From: Microbacterium hydrocarbonoxydans
GTDB lineage: Bacteria > Actinomycetota > Actinomycetes > Actinomycetales > Microbacteriaceae
Direction of reading: 5' to 3'
Assembly: GCF_904831005.1 (NCBI RefSeq)
Contig: NZ_LR882982.1
Span: 2,356,001 to 2,420,000 of the forward strand
DNA length: 64,000 nucleotides
In this document: positions 45,552-54,104 of the stretch, piece after piece
Layout: every line of letters begins with the position of its first letter
Position numbering within the stretch: the stretch's first letter is position 1
The notes under the pieces: model-generated
Database searches by the model: none
Told to the model about the DNA's origin: nothing
The model's input: only the letters and a program-made list of their open reading frames with translations
Made by a program: the position numbers and the translations under genes

Positions 45552-46310
45552 ATGCCCGCCCCTGTCATACTGCCCCGCATCGCCTGGGGTGACCCGGCAT
45601 CCGATCGCCGCGTTCTGCTCGTGCACGGCCTCGGCTCGTCCGCCGCTCTCATGTGGCGGATCGGCGCCGCCCTCGCCGACGACGGATGGCACGCGGCCGC
45701 CGTCGATCTGCACGGCCACGGCGACGCGCCGCGAGCACTCGACTACTCCGTCGCCGCGTATGCGGCCGACCTCGTCGCGACGACGCCCGACGGCGGCGAG
45801 CCCTGGCATGCCGTCGTGGGCCACTCGCTCGGCGGCGCGGCAGGCACGGTCGCCGCGGCATCCGCCCCGCAGTGGACCCGTCGCCTCGTGCTGCTCGATC
45901 CGGCGATCCTCGTCGGCGGCAGGGACGCCGCGATCGTCCGCAGGAGTCAGGAGCGCGCCTTCGCCGACAACCGGGTCGAGCTCGTCGCGCAGGAGCACCC
46001 GCACTGGCATCCGCAGGACTGCGAGCTGAAGGTCGACGCCGTGCACCGGGCGAGCGCCTGGGCGGTCGAGCAGACGAGCGCGCAGAACACCCCCTGGGAT
46101 GTCACGGCGGATGCCGCCCGGCTGACGGTTCCCACGCACGTGGTCGCCTCGGACCCCGCGGTCTACAGCATCTTCACCGGCGACGTCGCGGCCGCCGTGC
46201 TCGGAGCGAATCCCCTCGTCACGATGTCGGTCGTCGAGGGCGCCGGACATTCGCTGCACCGCGACAAGCCCGAAGAGACCGTCCGACAGCTGAGAGAGGC
46301 CCTCGCGTGA
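45552..46310 (+). CDS. Alpha/beta hydrolase
   Basis: The protein has 252 residues. VLLVHGLGSSAALMWRIGAAL is the oxyanion-hole region. VVGHSLGGAAGTVAAASAP has the nucleophile elbow G-H-S-L-G. The acid is probably in HVVASDPAVYS, and the histidine in VEGAGHSLHRDKPEETVRQL. Substrate unknown. TAGGCT is exactly 6 nt before the ATG, so the message is probably leaderless. The stop overlaps the acyl-CoA dehydrogenase start by 4 nt, suggesting an ester or thioester intermediate is handled by both. Confidence 0.87.
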   Translation: MPAPVILPRIAWGDPASDRRVLLVHGLGSSAALMWRIGAALADDGWHAAAVDLHGHGDAPRALDYSVAAYAADLVATTPDGGEPWHAVVGHSLGGAAGTVAAASAPQWTRRLVLLDPAILVGGRDAAIVRRSQERAFADNRVELVAQEHPHWHPQDCELKVDAVHRASAWAVEQTSAQNTPWDVTADAARLTVPTHVVASDPAVYSIFTGDVAAAVLGANPLVTMSVVEGAGHSLHRDKPEETVRQLREALA

Positions 46311-47467
46311 GCACCTTCGACCCGACCGCGTACCTTCCCGACGATCTGCTCGAGCGCATCCGCGAGCGAGCACCGATCCATGACCGCGAGAACACGTTCC
46401 CCGAGCATGACCTCGCAGAGCTGCGGGATGCCGGATACCTGTCGATCCTCGTGCCGATCGAGCGCGGCGGCGCGGGCCTCGGGCTCGCCGAGGCGGCGAT
46501 CCTGCAGCAGCGCCTCGCGACGGCCGCCCCGGCCACCGCACTCGCCATCAACATGCACCTGGTGTGGACCGGCGTCGCCAAGGTCTTCTCCGACCGCGGC
46601 GTGCCCGGGCTGGAGTTCGTGCAGGACGGCGCTGTCGCGGGCGAGGTCTTCGCCTTCGGCATCAGCGAGGGCGGCAACGATCTGGTGCTGTTCGGCAGCG
46701 ACACCGCGGCCACCCCTCACCCCGACGGCGGCTATGCCTTCACGGGCACGAAGATCTTCACGTCTCTCGCGCCCGTGTGGACGAAGCTCGGCCTGCACGG
46801 ACTCGACACCACGAGCGCCGACGCCCCGAAGCTCGTCTTCGCGTTCGTCGACCGCAGCGATGCGGTCGTGACGAGCGACGATTGGGACACGCTCGGCATG
46901 CGCGGCACCCAGAGCCGCACGACACGGCTCGACGGGGCGACCGCCGACGCCGCGCATGTGGTGCGGCGCATCGATCCGGGCCCCAACCCCGACCCCATCG
47001 TGTTCGGGATCTTCTCGGTCTTCGAGATCCTGCTCGCCTCGGTCTACACGGGCATCGCGCGCCGCGCACTCGATCTCGCGGTGCTCGCCGCCCAGAAGCG
47101 CCGCTCGAAGAAGACGGGCGCCGCGTACAGCCAGGATCCCGACATCCGCTGGCGCATTGCCGACATGGGCCTCGCGTACGACGCGCTCCCGCCGCAGATC
47201 GCGGTGCTCGCGCGGGATGTCGACGAGAAGGTCGACAACGGTGCCCGGTGGTTCACACTGCTGTCGGGCGTCAAGCACCGAGCGATCACGATGTCCAAGC
47301 ATGTCGTCGATCAGGCGATGCTCGTGTCGGGCGGCGGCTCGTACTTCACGTCGAACGAGCTCTCCAGACTGTACAGAGACGTCCTCGCCGGGGCATTCCA
47401 TCCCTCCGACCCCGAGTCGGCACACGCGACCGCGGCGAGCGCCTGGCTGGGACCGCTTGAGGCATAG
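46307..47467 (+). CDS. Acyl-CoA dehydrogenase family protein
   Basis: The protein has 386 residues from GTG 46307, overlapping the hydrolase stop as GTGA; the open frame before it is a shadow. It has the three ACAD domains: N-terminal helices (LRDAGYLSILVPIERGGAGLGLAEAAILQQ), a beta domain (EVFAFGISEGGNDLVLFGSD and GYAFTGTKIFTSLAPVWTKL, with LGMRGTQSRTTRLDG), and C-terminal helices (ARRALDLAVLAAQKRRSKKTG). The usual catalytic Glu is not obvious near the C-terminus, so it may be a monooxygenase-type relative such as the DszC or nitroalkane group. Substrate unknown. Confidence 0.82.
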   Translation: MSTFDPTAYLPDDLLERIRERAPIHDRENTFPEHDLAELRDAGYLSILVPIERGGAGLGLAEAAILQQRLATAAPATALAINMHLVWTGVAKVFSDRGVPGLEFVQDGAVAGEVFAFGISEGGNDLVLFGSDTAATPHPDGGYAFTGTKIFTSLAPVWTKLGLHGLDTTSADAPKLVFAFVDRSDAVVTSDDWDTLGMRGTQSRTTRLDGATADAAHVVRRIDPGPNPDPIVFGIFSVFEILLASVYTGIARRALDLAVLAAQKRRSKKTGAAYSQDPDIRWRIADMGLAYDALPPQIAVLARDVDEKVDNGARWFTLLSGVKHRAITMSKHVVDQAMLVSGGGSYFTSNELSRLYRDVLAGAFHPSDPESAHATAASAWLGPLEA

Positions 47468-47473
47468 GCCGAT

Positions 47474-47512
47474 ATTCTGCGTTTTCGCCCCTGAAGCTCT
47501 GCTGATTCTGCG
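47474..47512 (+). promoter_or_regulatory. Two direct ATTCTGCG repeats, candidate Lrp operator
   Basis: ATTCTGCG occurs at 47474-47481 and 47505-47512, 31 bp apart, about three helical turns, so both lie on one face of the DNA. Each is followed by a TTT or AAA-TCG stretch. They lie between the acyl-CoA dehydrogenase stop and the Lrp-family start, where an autoregulator of the AsnC/Lrp group would bind. No consensus was tested. Confidence 0.45.
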
Positions 47513-47554
47513 AAATCGGTTGAAGAGCGGTCACTCCGGTGCGAGGATCGCATC

Positions 47555-48022
47555 ATGACGTCCTCGAAGAAGCACCCCCCGCTGGATGATGTCGCGAAGA
47601 CGATCATCGAGCTGCTGCAGGAGGACGGGCGCCGCTCGTACTCCGACATCGGGCGGGAGGTCGGCCTGAGCGAGGCCGCCGTCCGCCAGCGGGTGCAGCG
47701 CCTCACCGAGTCGGGCGTGATGCAGATCGTGGCCGTGACGGACCCGATGCAGCTGGGCTTCCCCCGCCAGGCGATGATCGGCATCCGGGTGTCCGGCGAC
47801 ACCAGACTCGTCGCCGAGGCGATCGCCGAGATCGCCGCGATCGACTACGTGGTCATCACGGTCGGCTCGTTCGACATCCTCGCCGAGGTCGTCTGCGAGG
47901 ACGACGAAGACCTCCTCGCACTCATCAACGACCACATCCGCCCGATCGACGGGGTGCTGTCGACCGAGACCTTCATCTACGCCAAGCTGCAGAAGCAGCT
48001 CTACAACTGGGGGACCAGATGA
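47555..48022 (+). CDS. Lrp/AsnC family transcriptional regulator
   Basis: The protein has 155 residues. The HTH is residues 9-55: LDDVAKTIIELLQEDGRRSYSDIGREVGLSEAAVRQRVQRLTESGVM, quoted to its end. The RAM (ligand) domain follows: QAMIGIRVSGDTRLVAEAIAEIAAIDYVVITVGSFDILAEVVCEDDEDLLALINDHI, of which the G-S-F-D-I turn is characteristic. Lrp members respond to amino acids. Its stop overlaps the next aminotransferase start by 4 nt, so it probably regulates that gene in response to its substrate. Confidence 0.93.
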   Translation: MTSSKKHPPLDDVAKTIIELLQEDGRRSYSDIGREVGLSEAAVRQRVQRLTESGVMQIVAVTDPMQLGFPRQAMIGIRVSGDTRLVAEAIAEIAAIDYVVITVGSFDILAEVVCEDDEDLLALINDHIRPIDGVLSTETFIYAKLQKQLYNWGTR

Positions 48023-49413
48023 GCACGCCACGCACGACTCCGACCGAGGCCGAGCTGCAGGCCATGGCCAAAGACCACCTGTGGATGCATTTCACACGGC
48101 AGTCGACCATGGAGAAGAGCGGCGTTCCGATCATCGTCAAGGGTGACGGACACCGCATCTGGGACTCGAAGGGCAAGGAGTACTTCGACGGACTCTCGGG
48201 TCTCTTCGTCGTGAACGCCGGGCACGGACGCCGTCGCCTGGCCGAGGCCGCGGCGGCGCAGGCATCCGAGCTGTCGTTCTTCCCGCTCTGGTCGTATGCG
48301 CACCCCGCAGCGATCGAACTCGCCGACCGCCTGGCAGACGAGGCGCCCGGCGACCTCAACCGCGTGTTCTTCTCGACCGGCGGCGGCGAAGCTGTCGAGA
48401 CCGCGTTCAAGCTCGCCAAGCACTACTGGAAGCTGATGGGCAAGCCCACCAAGCACAAGGTGATCTCGCGCTCGGTCGCCTACCACGGCACCCCTCAGGG
48501 CGCTCTGGCGATCACCGGGATCCCGGCGATGAAGTCGATGTTCGAACCGGTCACGCCCGGCGGCTTCCGCGTGCCGAACACGAACTTCTACCGCGCGGCC
48601 GAGATGGGCGCACCCAGCGACGACCTCGAGGCCTTCGGACGCTGGGCCGCCGACCGCATCGAGGAGATGATCCTGTTCGAGGGCGCCGACACGGTGGCGG
48701 CCGTCTTCCTCGAGCCGGTGCAGAACTCGGGCGGATGCTTCCCGCCCCCTCCCGGATACTTCGCCAGGGTGCGTGAGGTCTGTGATCGCCACGACGTGCT
48801 GCTCGTCTCCGACGAGGTCATCTGCGCGTTCGGCCGCCTCGGCCACACCTTCGCGTGCACGGGGCTCGGCTACGTGCCCGACATGATCACGTGCGCCAAG
48901 GGCATGACGAGCGGCTACTCGCCCATCGGCGCCACCGTGATCAGCGATCGGATCTACGAGCCGTTCTCGAAGGGCGACGTGTCGTTCCCGCACGGCTACA
49001 CGTTCGGCGGGCATCCGGTCTCGGCGGCTGTCGCGCTCGAGAACCTCGCGATCTTCGACGAGGAAGGCCTCAACGCGCGGGTCCGCGAGAACTCTCCCCT
49101 GTTCCGCACCGAGCTCGAGAAGCTCCTCGACCTCCCGATCGTGGGCGATGTGCGCGGAGACGGCTACTTCTTCGGCATCGAGCTCGTGAAGGACAAGTCG
49201 ACGCGCGAGACCTTCGACGACGACGAGTCCGAGCGGCTGCTGCGCGGCTTCCTCTCCCCCGCCCTGTTCGAGGCCGGGCTGTACTGTCGCGCGGACGATC
49301 GCGGCGACCCCGTGATCCAGCTCGCTCCACCGCTCACGGTCGGGACGGCCGAGTTCCGTCAGATCGAGCAGATCCTTCGGAGCGTGCTGACCGACGCCCA
49401 GTCGGTGCTCTGA
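48019..49413 (+). CDS. Class III omega-aminotransferase (PLP)
   Basis: The protein has 464 residues. Family motifs are HFTRQSTMEKSGVPIIVKGDGHRIWDSKGKEYFDGLSGLFVVNAGHG, quoted in part, FFSTGGGEAVETAFKLAKHYWKLMGKPTKHKVISRSVAYHG, and a PLP lysine at about residue 294 in ITCAKGMTSGYSPIGA. LLVSDEVICAFGRLG has the conserved DE-x-x-x-GFGR-like motif. It resembles beta-alanine or putrescine/taurine-type transaminases that make semialdehydes from amines with pyruvate or 2-oxoglutarate. It overlaps the Lrp gene. Confidence 0.9.
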   Translation: MSTPRTTPTEAELQAMAKDHLWMHFTRQSTMEKSGVPIIVKGDGHRIWDSKGKEYFDGLSGLFVVNAGHGRRRLAEAAAAQASELSFFPLWSYAHPAAIELADRLADEAPGDLNRVFFSTGGGEAVETAFKLAKHYWKLMGKPTKHKVISRSVAYHGTPQGALAITGIPAMKSMFEPVTPGGFRVPNTNFYRAAEMGAPSDDLEAFGRWAADRIEEMILFEGADTVAAVFLEPVQNSGGCFPPPPGYFARVREVCDRHDVLLVSDEVICAFGRLGHTFACTGLGYVPDMITCAKGMTSGYSPIGATVISDRIYEPFSKGDVSFPHGYTFGGHPVSAAVALENLAIFDEEGLNARVRENSPLFRTELEKLLDLPIVGDVRGDGYFFGIELVKDKSTRETFDDDESERLLRGFLSPALFEAGLYCRADDRGDPVIQLAPPLTVGTAEFRQIEQILRSVLTDAQSVL

Positions 49414-49426
49414 CCGCGAGCCCGGC

Positions 49427-50965
49427 TCAGCCGGATGCCGTGGTGCGGCGCCTCGCGAGGAGGGCGAGGTGCAGCGCGGCGATCGTCTCGCCGTCGTCGA
49501 GATCGGCGCCGAGCAGGTCGCCGATCAGGGTGAGGCGCTGATAGAACACCGACCGTGAGAGGTGGCTGGCCGCCGCCGCGGCCGACCGATTGCCCGGGTG
49601 CGCGACCAGCGCTGCGAGCACGGTGAGCAGGTCGCCGCGACGCTCCCGATCGTGACGGATCAGCGGCGCCAGCATCCGCTCGCTGTGCTCGTGCAGCCGG
49701 TGATCGTCGCGCAGCGTGGCGACGAGGCGTTCGAGCGGACGGTCATCGACACGGCGCACCCGCGCGCCGGCTTCGGGGCCGTCGCTGTCGGCCAGGTCGC
49801 GTGCGGCGCGCAGGGAGCCGAGAAGCCCGACGACGTCATCGGCGGCGGGTCCGACGAACACGTCGCGATCGGGGCCGGCGATGCGCAACAGCACCTCGTC
49901 GGACAGCACGGCGGATGCCGGCAGCGAGAGCAGGGCGACGTCGTCGCCTTCGACTCTCGCGGCCACGACCTGGAACCCCGCCTGCCGTGCGCGATACGCG
50001 AGCTCACTGATCGACGCAGATCCGCGGGCGACCATCCCGTGACACTGCCGGTCGGTCAATGCGAAACCGCCGGCACGCAGCCGCGCGTCGATGTCGTCGG
50101 CCTTCGCGAAACGGGCACCCAGCAGATCGTCGATCACCGTGCGCTGTGCGAGCAGCGACCATTCCGTGTCGCCGCCGTCGGCGATGCAGCCGAACGCGAG
50201 GGCAGTCGCGCCCTGTTCGAGCACCGTGAGCCGTCCGGCGGGGTGAACCGGTCCGGGGAGAGCGAGCAGCGTGCCCCAGCGCACACCCCGCGCCTGCACC
50301 GGCACCTGCTCTGCGTCGCCGCGCGATCTCAGGACGTCGGCGACAGGCATGTCGAGCCCCTCGGCCGCGATCGCCTCCCCTGCGAGATTCTCGAGGATCA
50401 CGGGGGCGCGCAGCGCTCGCGCGGTCTCCGACACCACGACATCGGCCGGCGCACCCTGCAGGCTCAGCGACGTGAAGAGCTCGTGCAGATGCTGGCGCTC
50501 GTGCAGCGCCTGCGTCTGCGCGGCGATGAGGGCGTGATGCACCGCCTCGGTCACGGCGACGAACTTGACCTCTCGGGTCAAGGCGATGAGCGCCAACCCG
50601 GCCGTCGCACATGTGTCGACCACCGATCGGGGCACCGCCTCGCGCGCTGTGCCGAGCTCGAACACGATGCCGGCGATGCCCGCGCGGTGCAGGCCGGTCG
50701 CGAGGTCGCGCAGCTGTTCGACGTCGCGGGGCCAGCCCGCACCGGTCGTCAGCAGCAGCTCACCGCCATCGAGCAGACGCGCGACATCAGGGCTGTCGGA
50801 GACGTGCACCCACCGCACGGCGACCTCGAGAGCAGCACCGCCCACGAGCACCGACGGTTCGCCCTGCTGCACGGCGGGCGCCGAGAGCACGTCAGCGACG
50901 GTCAGGAACGCACCATCGTCCGGACGCTCTGTCCGGACCCGGCCGAAGTCGCTACGTTCTGACAC
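49427..50965 (-). CDS. PucR family transcriptional regulator
   Basis: The protein has 512 residues from GTG 50965 with GAGAGGG before it; the frame upstream is not coding. The N-terminal PucR domain is LTVADVLSAPAVQQGEPSVLVGG, then VRWVHVSDSPDVARLLDGGELLLTTGAGWP, quoted in part. The middle part is a GAF-like domain (residues about 140-360). The C-terminus is the PucR HTH: LLTVLAALVAHPGNRSAAAAASHLSRSVFYQRLTLIGDLLGADLDD. It is divergent from the aldehyde dehydrogenase. PucR proteins regulate purine or amine catabolism, here probably the omega-amine genes beside it. Confidence 0.92.
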   Translation of the reverse strand: MSERSDFGRVRTERPDDGAFLTVADVLSAPAVQQGEPSVLVGGAALEVAVRWVHVSDSPDVARLLDGGELLLTTGAGWPRDVEQLRDLATGLHRAGIAGIVFELGTAREAVPRSVVDTCATAGLALIALTREVKFVAVTEAVHHALIAAQTQALHERQHLHELFTSLSLQGAPADVVVSETARALRAPVILENLAGEAIAAEGLDMPVADVLRSRGDAEQVPVQARGVRWGTLLALPGPVHPAGRLTVLEQGATALAFGCIADGGDTEWSLLAQRTVIDDLLGARFAKADDIDARLRAGGFALTDRQCHGMVARGSASISELAYRARQAGFQVVAARVEGDDVALLSLPASAVLSDEVLLRIAGPDRDVFVGPAADDVVGLLGSLRAARDLADSDGPEAGARVRRVDDRPLERLVATLRDDHRLHEHSERMLAPLIRHDRERRGDLLTVLAALVAHPGNRSAAAAASHLSRSVFYQRLTLIGDLLGADLDDGETIAALHLALLARRRTTASG

Positions 50966-51007
50966 CTGTTCGCCCTCTCGTGCTCTGTGATCATGGGAGA
51001 GAACCCA

Positions 51008-51041
51008 GCGTATCGCTGCTCGGTCAGAGTGTTCGATACGC
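51008..51041. promoter_or_regulatory. Candidate PucR operator: 8-bp perfect inverted repeat
   Basis: GCGTATCG at 51008-51015 and CGATACGC at 51034-51041 are perfectly inverted around 18 bases, in the middle of the 99-bp gap between PucR (leftward) and the aldehyde dehydrogenase (rightward). A regulator bound here would affect both promoters. The position is the main support. Confidence 0.55.
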
Positions 51042-51064
51042 ATCATGCAGCACGAAGGAGCACC

Positions 51065-52549
51065 GTGGACATCGTCCGTCACCTCATCAACGGAGCAGAG
51101 ACCGCCGACGCGGCGCGCACGGGACAGGTCTTCGACCCGGCCACGGGTCAGGTGTCGAAGCAGGTCGCCTTCGCGTCATCCGACGAGGTCGACCAGGCGG
51201 TCGCCGCCGCGGCATCCGCTCTTCCGGCCTGGCGCGAGACGAGCCTCATCAAGCGCGCGGACGTGTTCTTCCGTCTGCGCCAGCTGCTCAAGGAGCGCAC
51301 TCCCGAGCTCGCGGCGATCGTCACCTCGGAGCACGGCAAGGTGCTCTCGGATGCCGCCGGCGAGGTCTCTCGCGGCATCGAGAACGTCGAGTTCGCCGCC
51401 GGTCTCGTGCACCTGCTCAAGGGTGAGCGCAGCGAGCAGGTCTCGCGCGGCGTCGACGTGCACTCGGTCAAGCAGCCCGTCGGCGTCGTGGCCGCGATCA
51501 CGCCGTTCAACTTTCCCGTGATGGTGCCGCTGTGGATGGTGGCCTCGGCGATCGCCTGCGGCAACACCGTGGTCCTCAAGCCCAGTGAGAAGGACCCGTC
51601 GGCCGCCGTCTGGATCGCGAAGCTCTTCCGGGAGGCGGGTCTCCCCGACGGCGTGCTCAACGTCGTGCACGGCGACAGGGAGGCCGTCGACGCGCTGCTC
51701 GAGTCGCCGCGAGTGAACGCGATCAGCTTCGTCGGTTCGACCCCGATCGCCCGCTCGATCTACCAGCGTGCGGCGGATGCGGGCAAGCGGGTGCAGGCTC
51801 TCGGCGGCGCGAAGAACCATATGGTCGTCATGCCGGATGCCGACATCGACGCCGCGGCCGACGCCGCCGTGTCGGCCGCCTACGGTTCAGCCGGCGAGCG
51901 CTGCATGGCCGTCTCGGTGCTGGTCGCCGTCGGATACATCGCCGACGACCTGGTGGCGGCGATCGCGTCGCGCATCGACGGACTCACGATCGGCGCCGGC
52001 ACGGATGCCGCGAGCGAGATGGGTCCGCTCATCACCCGCGAGCATCGCGACCGCGTCGCCTCGTACGTCACCGGCGCCGCCTCTGAGGGTGCGACCGTCG
52101 TGCTCGACGGCACGACCAAGGAGTTCGACTCCGAGGGCTTCTTCATCGGAGTCAGTCTGATCGACCGGGTCGCCCCCGGAATGAAGGTGTACGACGACGA
52201 GATCTTCGGGCCGGTCCTCTCGGTCGTGCGCGTCGAGACCTATGCCGAGGCCGTCGAGCTCGTCAATGCGAACGCCTATGGCAACGGCACCGCGATCTTC
52301 ACGCGCGACGGCGGCACGGCGCGTCAGTACGAGTTCGACATCGAGGTCGGCATGGTCGGCGTCAACGTGCCGATCCCCGTGCCGATCGGCGCCTACTCCT
52401 TCGGCGGGTGGAAGGACTCGCTGTTCGGCGACTCGCACATCTACGGTCCCGAGTCGGTGCACTTCTACACTCGGTCGAAGGTGGTCACCACGCGCTGGCC
52501 CGACCACACGCCCTCGCAGATCGACCTGGGCTTCCCGAGCAACCACTGA
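51065..52549 (+). CDS. mmsA: CoA-acylating (methyl)malonate-semialdehyde dehydrogenase-like protein
   Basis: The protein has 494 residues from GTG 51065, with GAAGGAG just upstream. It belongs to the aldehyde dehydrogenase family. VVAAITPFNFPVMVPLWMVASAIACGNTVVLKPSEKDP is the NAD-binding stretch typical of MmsA, and catalytic Cys280 is in AYGSAGERCMAVSV. KSVHFYTRSKVVTTRW matches the MmsA end. MmsA oxidises malonate or methylmalonate semialdehyde to acetyl- or propionyl-CoA. That suits beta-alanine catabolism by the neighbouring aminotransferases. The gene symbol follows the family, not an assay. Confidence 0.88.
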   Translation: MDIVRHLINGAETADAARTGQVFDPATGQVSKQVAFASSDEVDQAVAAAASALPAWRETSLIKRADVFFRLRQLLKERTPELAAIVTSEHGKVLSDAAGEVSRGIENVEFAAGLVHLLKGERSEQVSRGVDVHSVKQPVGVVAAITPFNFPVMVPLWMVASAIACGNTVVLKPSEKDPSAAVWIAKLFREAGLPDGVLNVVHGDREAVDALLESPRVNAISFVGSTPIARSIYQRAADAGKRVQALGGAKNHMVVMPDADIDAAADAAVSAAYGSAGERCMAVSVLVAVGYIADDLVAAIASRIDGLTIGAGTDAASEMGPLITREHRDRVASYVTGAASEGATVVLDGTTKEFDSEGFFIGVSLIDRVAPGMKVYDDEIFGPVLSVVRVETYAEAVELVNANAYGNGTAIFTRDGGTARQYEFDIEVGMVGVNVPIPVPIGAYSFGGWKDSLFGDSHIYGPESVHFYTRSKVVTTRWPDHTPSQIDLGFPSNH

Positions 52550-52582
52550 GCTCCGAGCAGACAGAGAACAGAGACACGAGAC

Positions 52583-53971
52583 ATGACGAACTTCACCGAT
52601 CGCCACGGCGCATCGCATCCGCTCCCCGCCCCCGAGGCCGAGGCGCAGGTGCGGGCAGACGACCGCGGCCACGTCTTCCACTCCTGGAGCGCTCAGGGGC
52701 TCATCGATCCGCTGCCCGTCGCCGCGGGCGAGGGATCGACGTTCTGGGACTACGCCGGCAACGCCTACCTCGACTTCTCGAGTCAGCTCGTGAACCTCAA
52801 CCTGGGGCACCAGCATCCGGATCTCGTCGGCGCGATCCAGCAGCAGGCCGGCCGCCTGTCGACCATCCAGCCGTCGATGGCCAACGACGTGCGCGGCGAG
52901 CTCGCACGGCTCATCGTCGAGGTCGCGCCCGAGGGGTTCGAGAAGGTCTTCTTCACCAACGGCGGCGCCGAGGCCAACGAGTACGCGGTGCGCATGGCCC
53001 GCCAGTCGACGGGTCGCCACAAGGTGCTCTCGATGTACCGCAGCTACCACGGCTCGACCTCGACGGCGATCTCACTGACGGGTGATCCTCGCCGGTGGGC
53101 GAACGGCACACCGGATTCCGGAGCCGTGCGCTTCTTCGGGCCCTACCTCTACCGCTCGCCGTTCCACGCCGAGACGCCGGAGCAGGAGTCGGAGCGCGCG
53201 CTCGCCCACCTCGAGCAGACCATCCAACTCGAGGGACCGGCCACGATCGCTGCGATCATCATCGAGACCGTCGTCGGCACGAACGGTGTGCTCGTGCCGC
53301 CGCCCGGCTACCTGCAGGGCGTGCGCGAGCTGTGCGACCGCTTCGGCATCGTCTACGTCGCCGACGAGGTCATGGTCGGCTTCGGCAGGCTCGGCGAGTG
53401 GTTCGGCATCGACGCGTACGACGGCCGCCCCGACCTGATCACCTTCGCGAAGGGCGTGAACTCGGGATACGTGCCGCTCGGCGGCGTGGTGATCTCCGAG
53501 CGCATCGCCCGGGTCTTCGACACCACGCCGTTCGCGGGAGGGCTCACCTACTCCGGGCATCCGTTGGCCTGCGCCGCGGGCGTCGCGACGTTCGAGGTCT
53601 TCCGTCGCGACGGCATCCTCGAGCGCGTGCGCGACCTCGGCGAGCGCATCGTCGAGCCGACCCTGCGCCGGTGGGTCGACACGCACCCGAGCGTCGGCGA
53701 GGTGCGCGGCCGTGGTCTGTTCTGGGCGGTCGAGCTGGTGCGCGACAAGGAGACGCGCGAGCCGCTCGTGCCGTTCAACGCCAGCGGAGCGGATGCCGCG
53801 CCGGTCGCCGCGTTCGCCGCCGCCGCCAAGAAGGCCGGTGTCTGGCCGTTCACGCACTTCAACCGGGTGCACGTGGCGCCGCCGCTCGTGATCAGCGAGG
53901 ACGAGCTGGTGCGGGGTCTCGCCGTGATCGACGAGGCGCTCGCCGTCGCCGACGACCACGCCGCCGCCTGA
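52583..53971 (+). CDS. Class III aminotransferase (PLP)
   Basis: The protein has 462 residues. It differs from the upstream class III enzyme, so it is not a simple duplicate. TFWDYAGNAYLDFSSQLVNLNLGHQHP, FFTNGGAEANEYAVRMARQSTGRHKVLSMYRSYHG, and the PLP lysine near 290 in ITFAKGVNSGYVPLGG are family motifs, with VYVADEVMVGFGRLGEWFG before it. The C-terminus ends with a normal VIDEALAVAD. It begins 33 nt after mmsA, with no clear promoter, so it is in the same operon. Likely acts on beta-alanine, GABA or a related omega-amino acid. Confidence 0.9.
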   Translation: MTNFTDRHGASHPLPAPEAEAQVRADDRGHVFHSWSAQGLIDPLPVAAGEGSTFWDYAGNAYLDFSSQLVNLNLGHQHPDLVGAIQQQAGRLSTIQPSMANDVRGELARLIVEVAPEGFEKVFFTNGGAEANEYAVRMARQSTGRHKVLSMYRSYHGSTSTAISLTGDPRRWANGTPDSGAVRFFGPYLYRSPFHAETPEQESERALAHLEQTIQLEGPATIAAIIIETVVGTNGVLVPPPGYLQGVRELCDRFGIVYVADEVMVGFGRLGEWFGIDAYDGRPDLITFAKGVNSGYVPLGGVVISERIARVFDTTPFAGGLTYSGHPLACAAGVATFEVFRRDGILERVRDLGERIVEPTLRRWVDTHPSVGEVRGRGLFWAVELVRDKETREPLVPFNASGADAAPVAAFAAAAKKAGVWPFTHFNRVHVAPPLVISEDELVRGLAVIDEALAVADDHAAA

Positions 53972-54001
53972 CCCGCCCGCGCCCGCCCGCGCCCGCCCGC
54001 G
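53972..54001. repeat. Three tandem copies of a CCCGCCCGCG 10-mer
   Basis: Directly after the aminotransferase stop, CCCGCCCGCG is repeated three times without interruption at 53972-54001. It is a GC-only tandem repeat, common as slippage product in such genomes. It sits immediately before the palindromic element at 54009. Confidence 0.85.
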
Positions 54002-54008
54002 TATCCAT

Positions 54009-54069
54009 CTTCAGTTGGCACCTCATGTCGGAATCCAGCGTGCATACCGACAACAGGTGCCAACTCAAG
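54009..54069. repeat. Palindromic element, copy 1, between converging genes
   Basis: Arms CTTCAGTTGGCACCT (54009-54023) and AGGTGCCAACTCAAG (54055-54069) are complementary except at one position. Inner GTCGG (54027-54031) pairs with CCGAC (54047-54051), leaving a small bulge and a 15-nt loop. The 59 bases from 54011 to 54069 align base for base with 62948-63006 (about 48 of 59 identical), and stems are conserved better than the loop. It lies between the aminotransferase and VOC genes, which converge, so it may terminate both. Confidence 0.9.
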
Positions 54070-54104
54070 TCCCCGCACGCGGGCTGAAGGCATCCGGACC
54101 GGGC

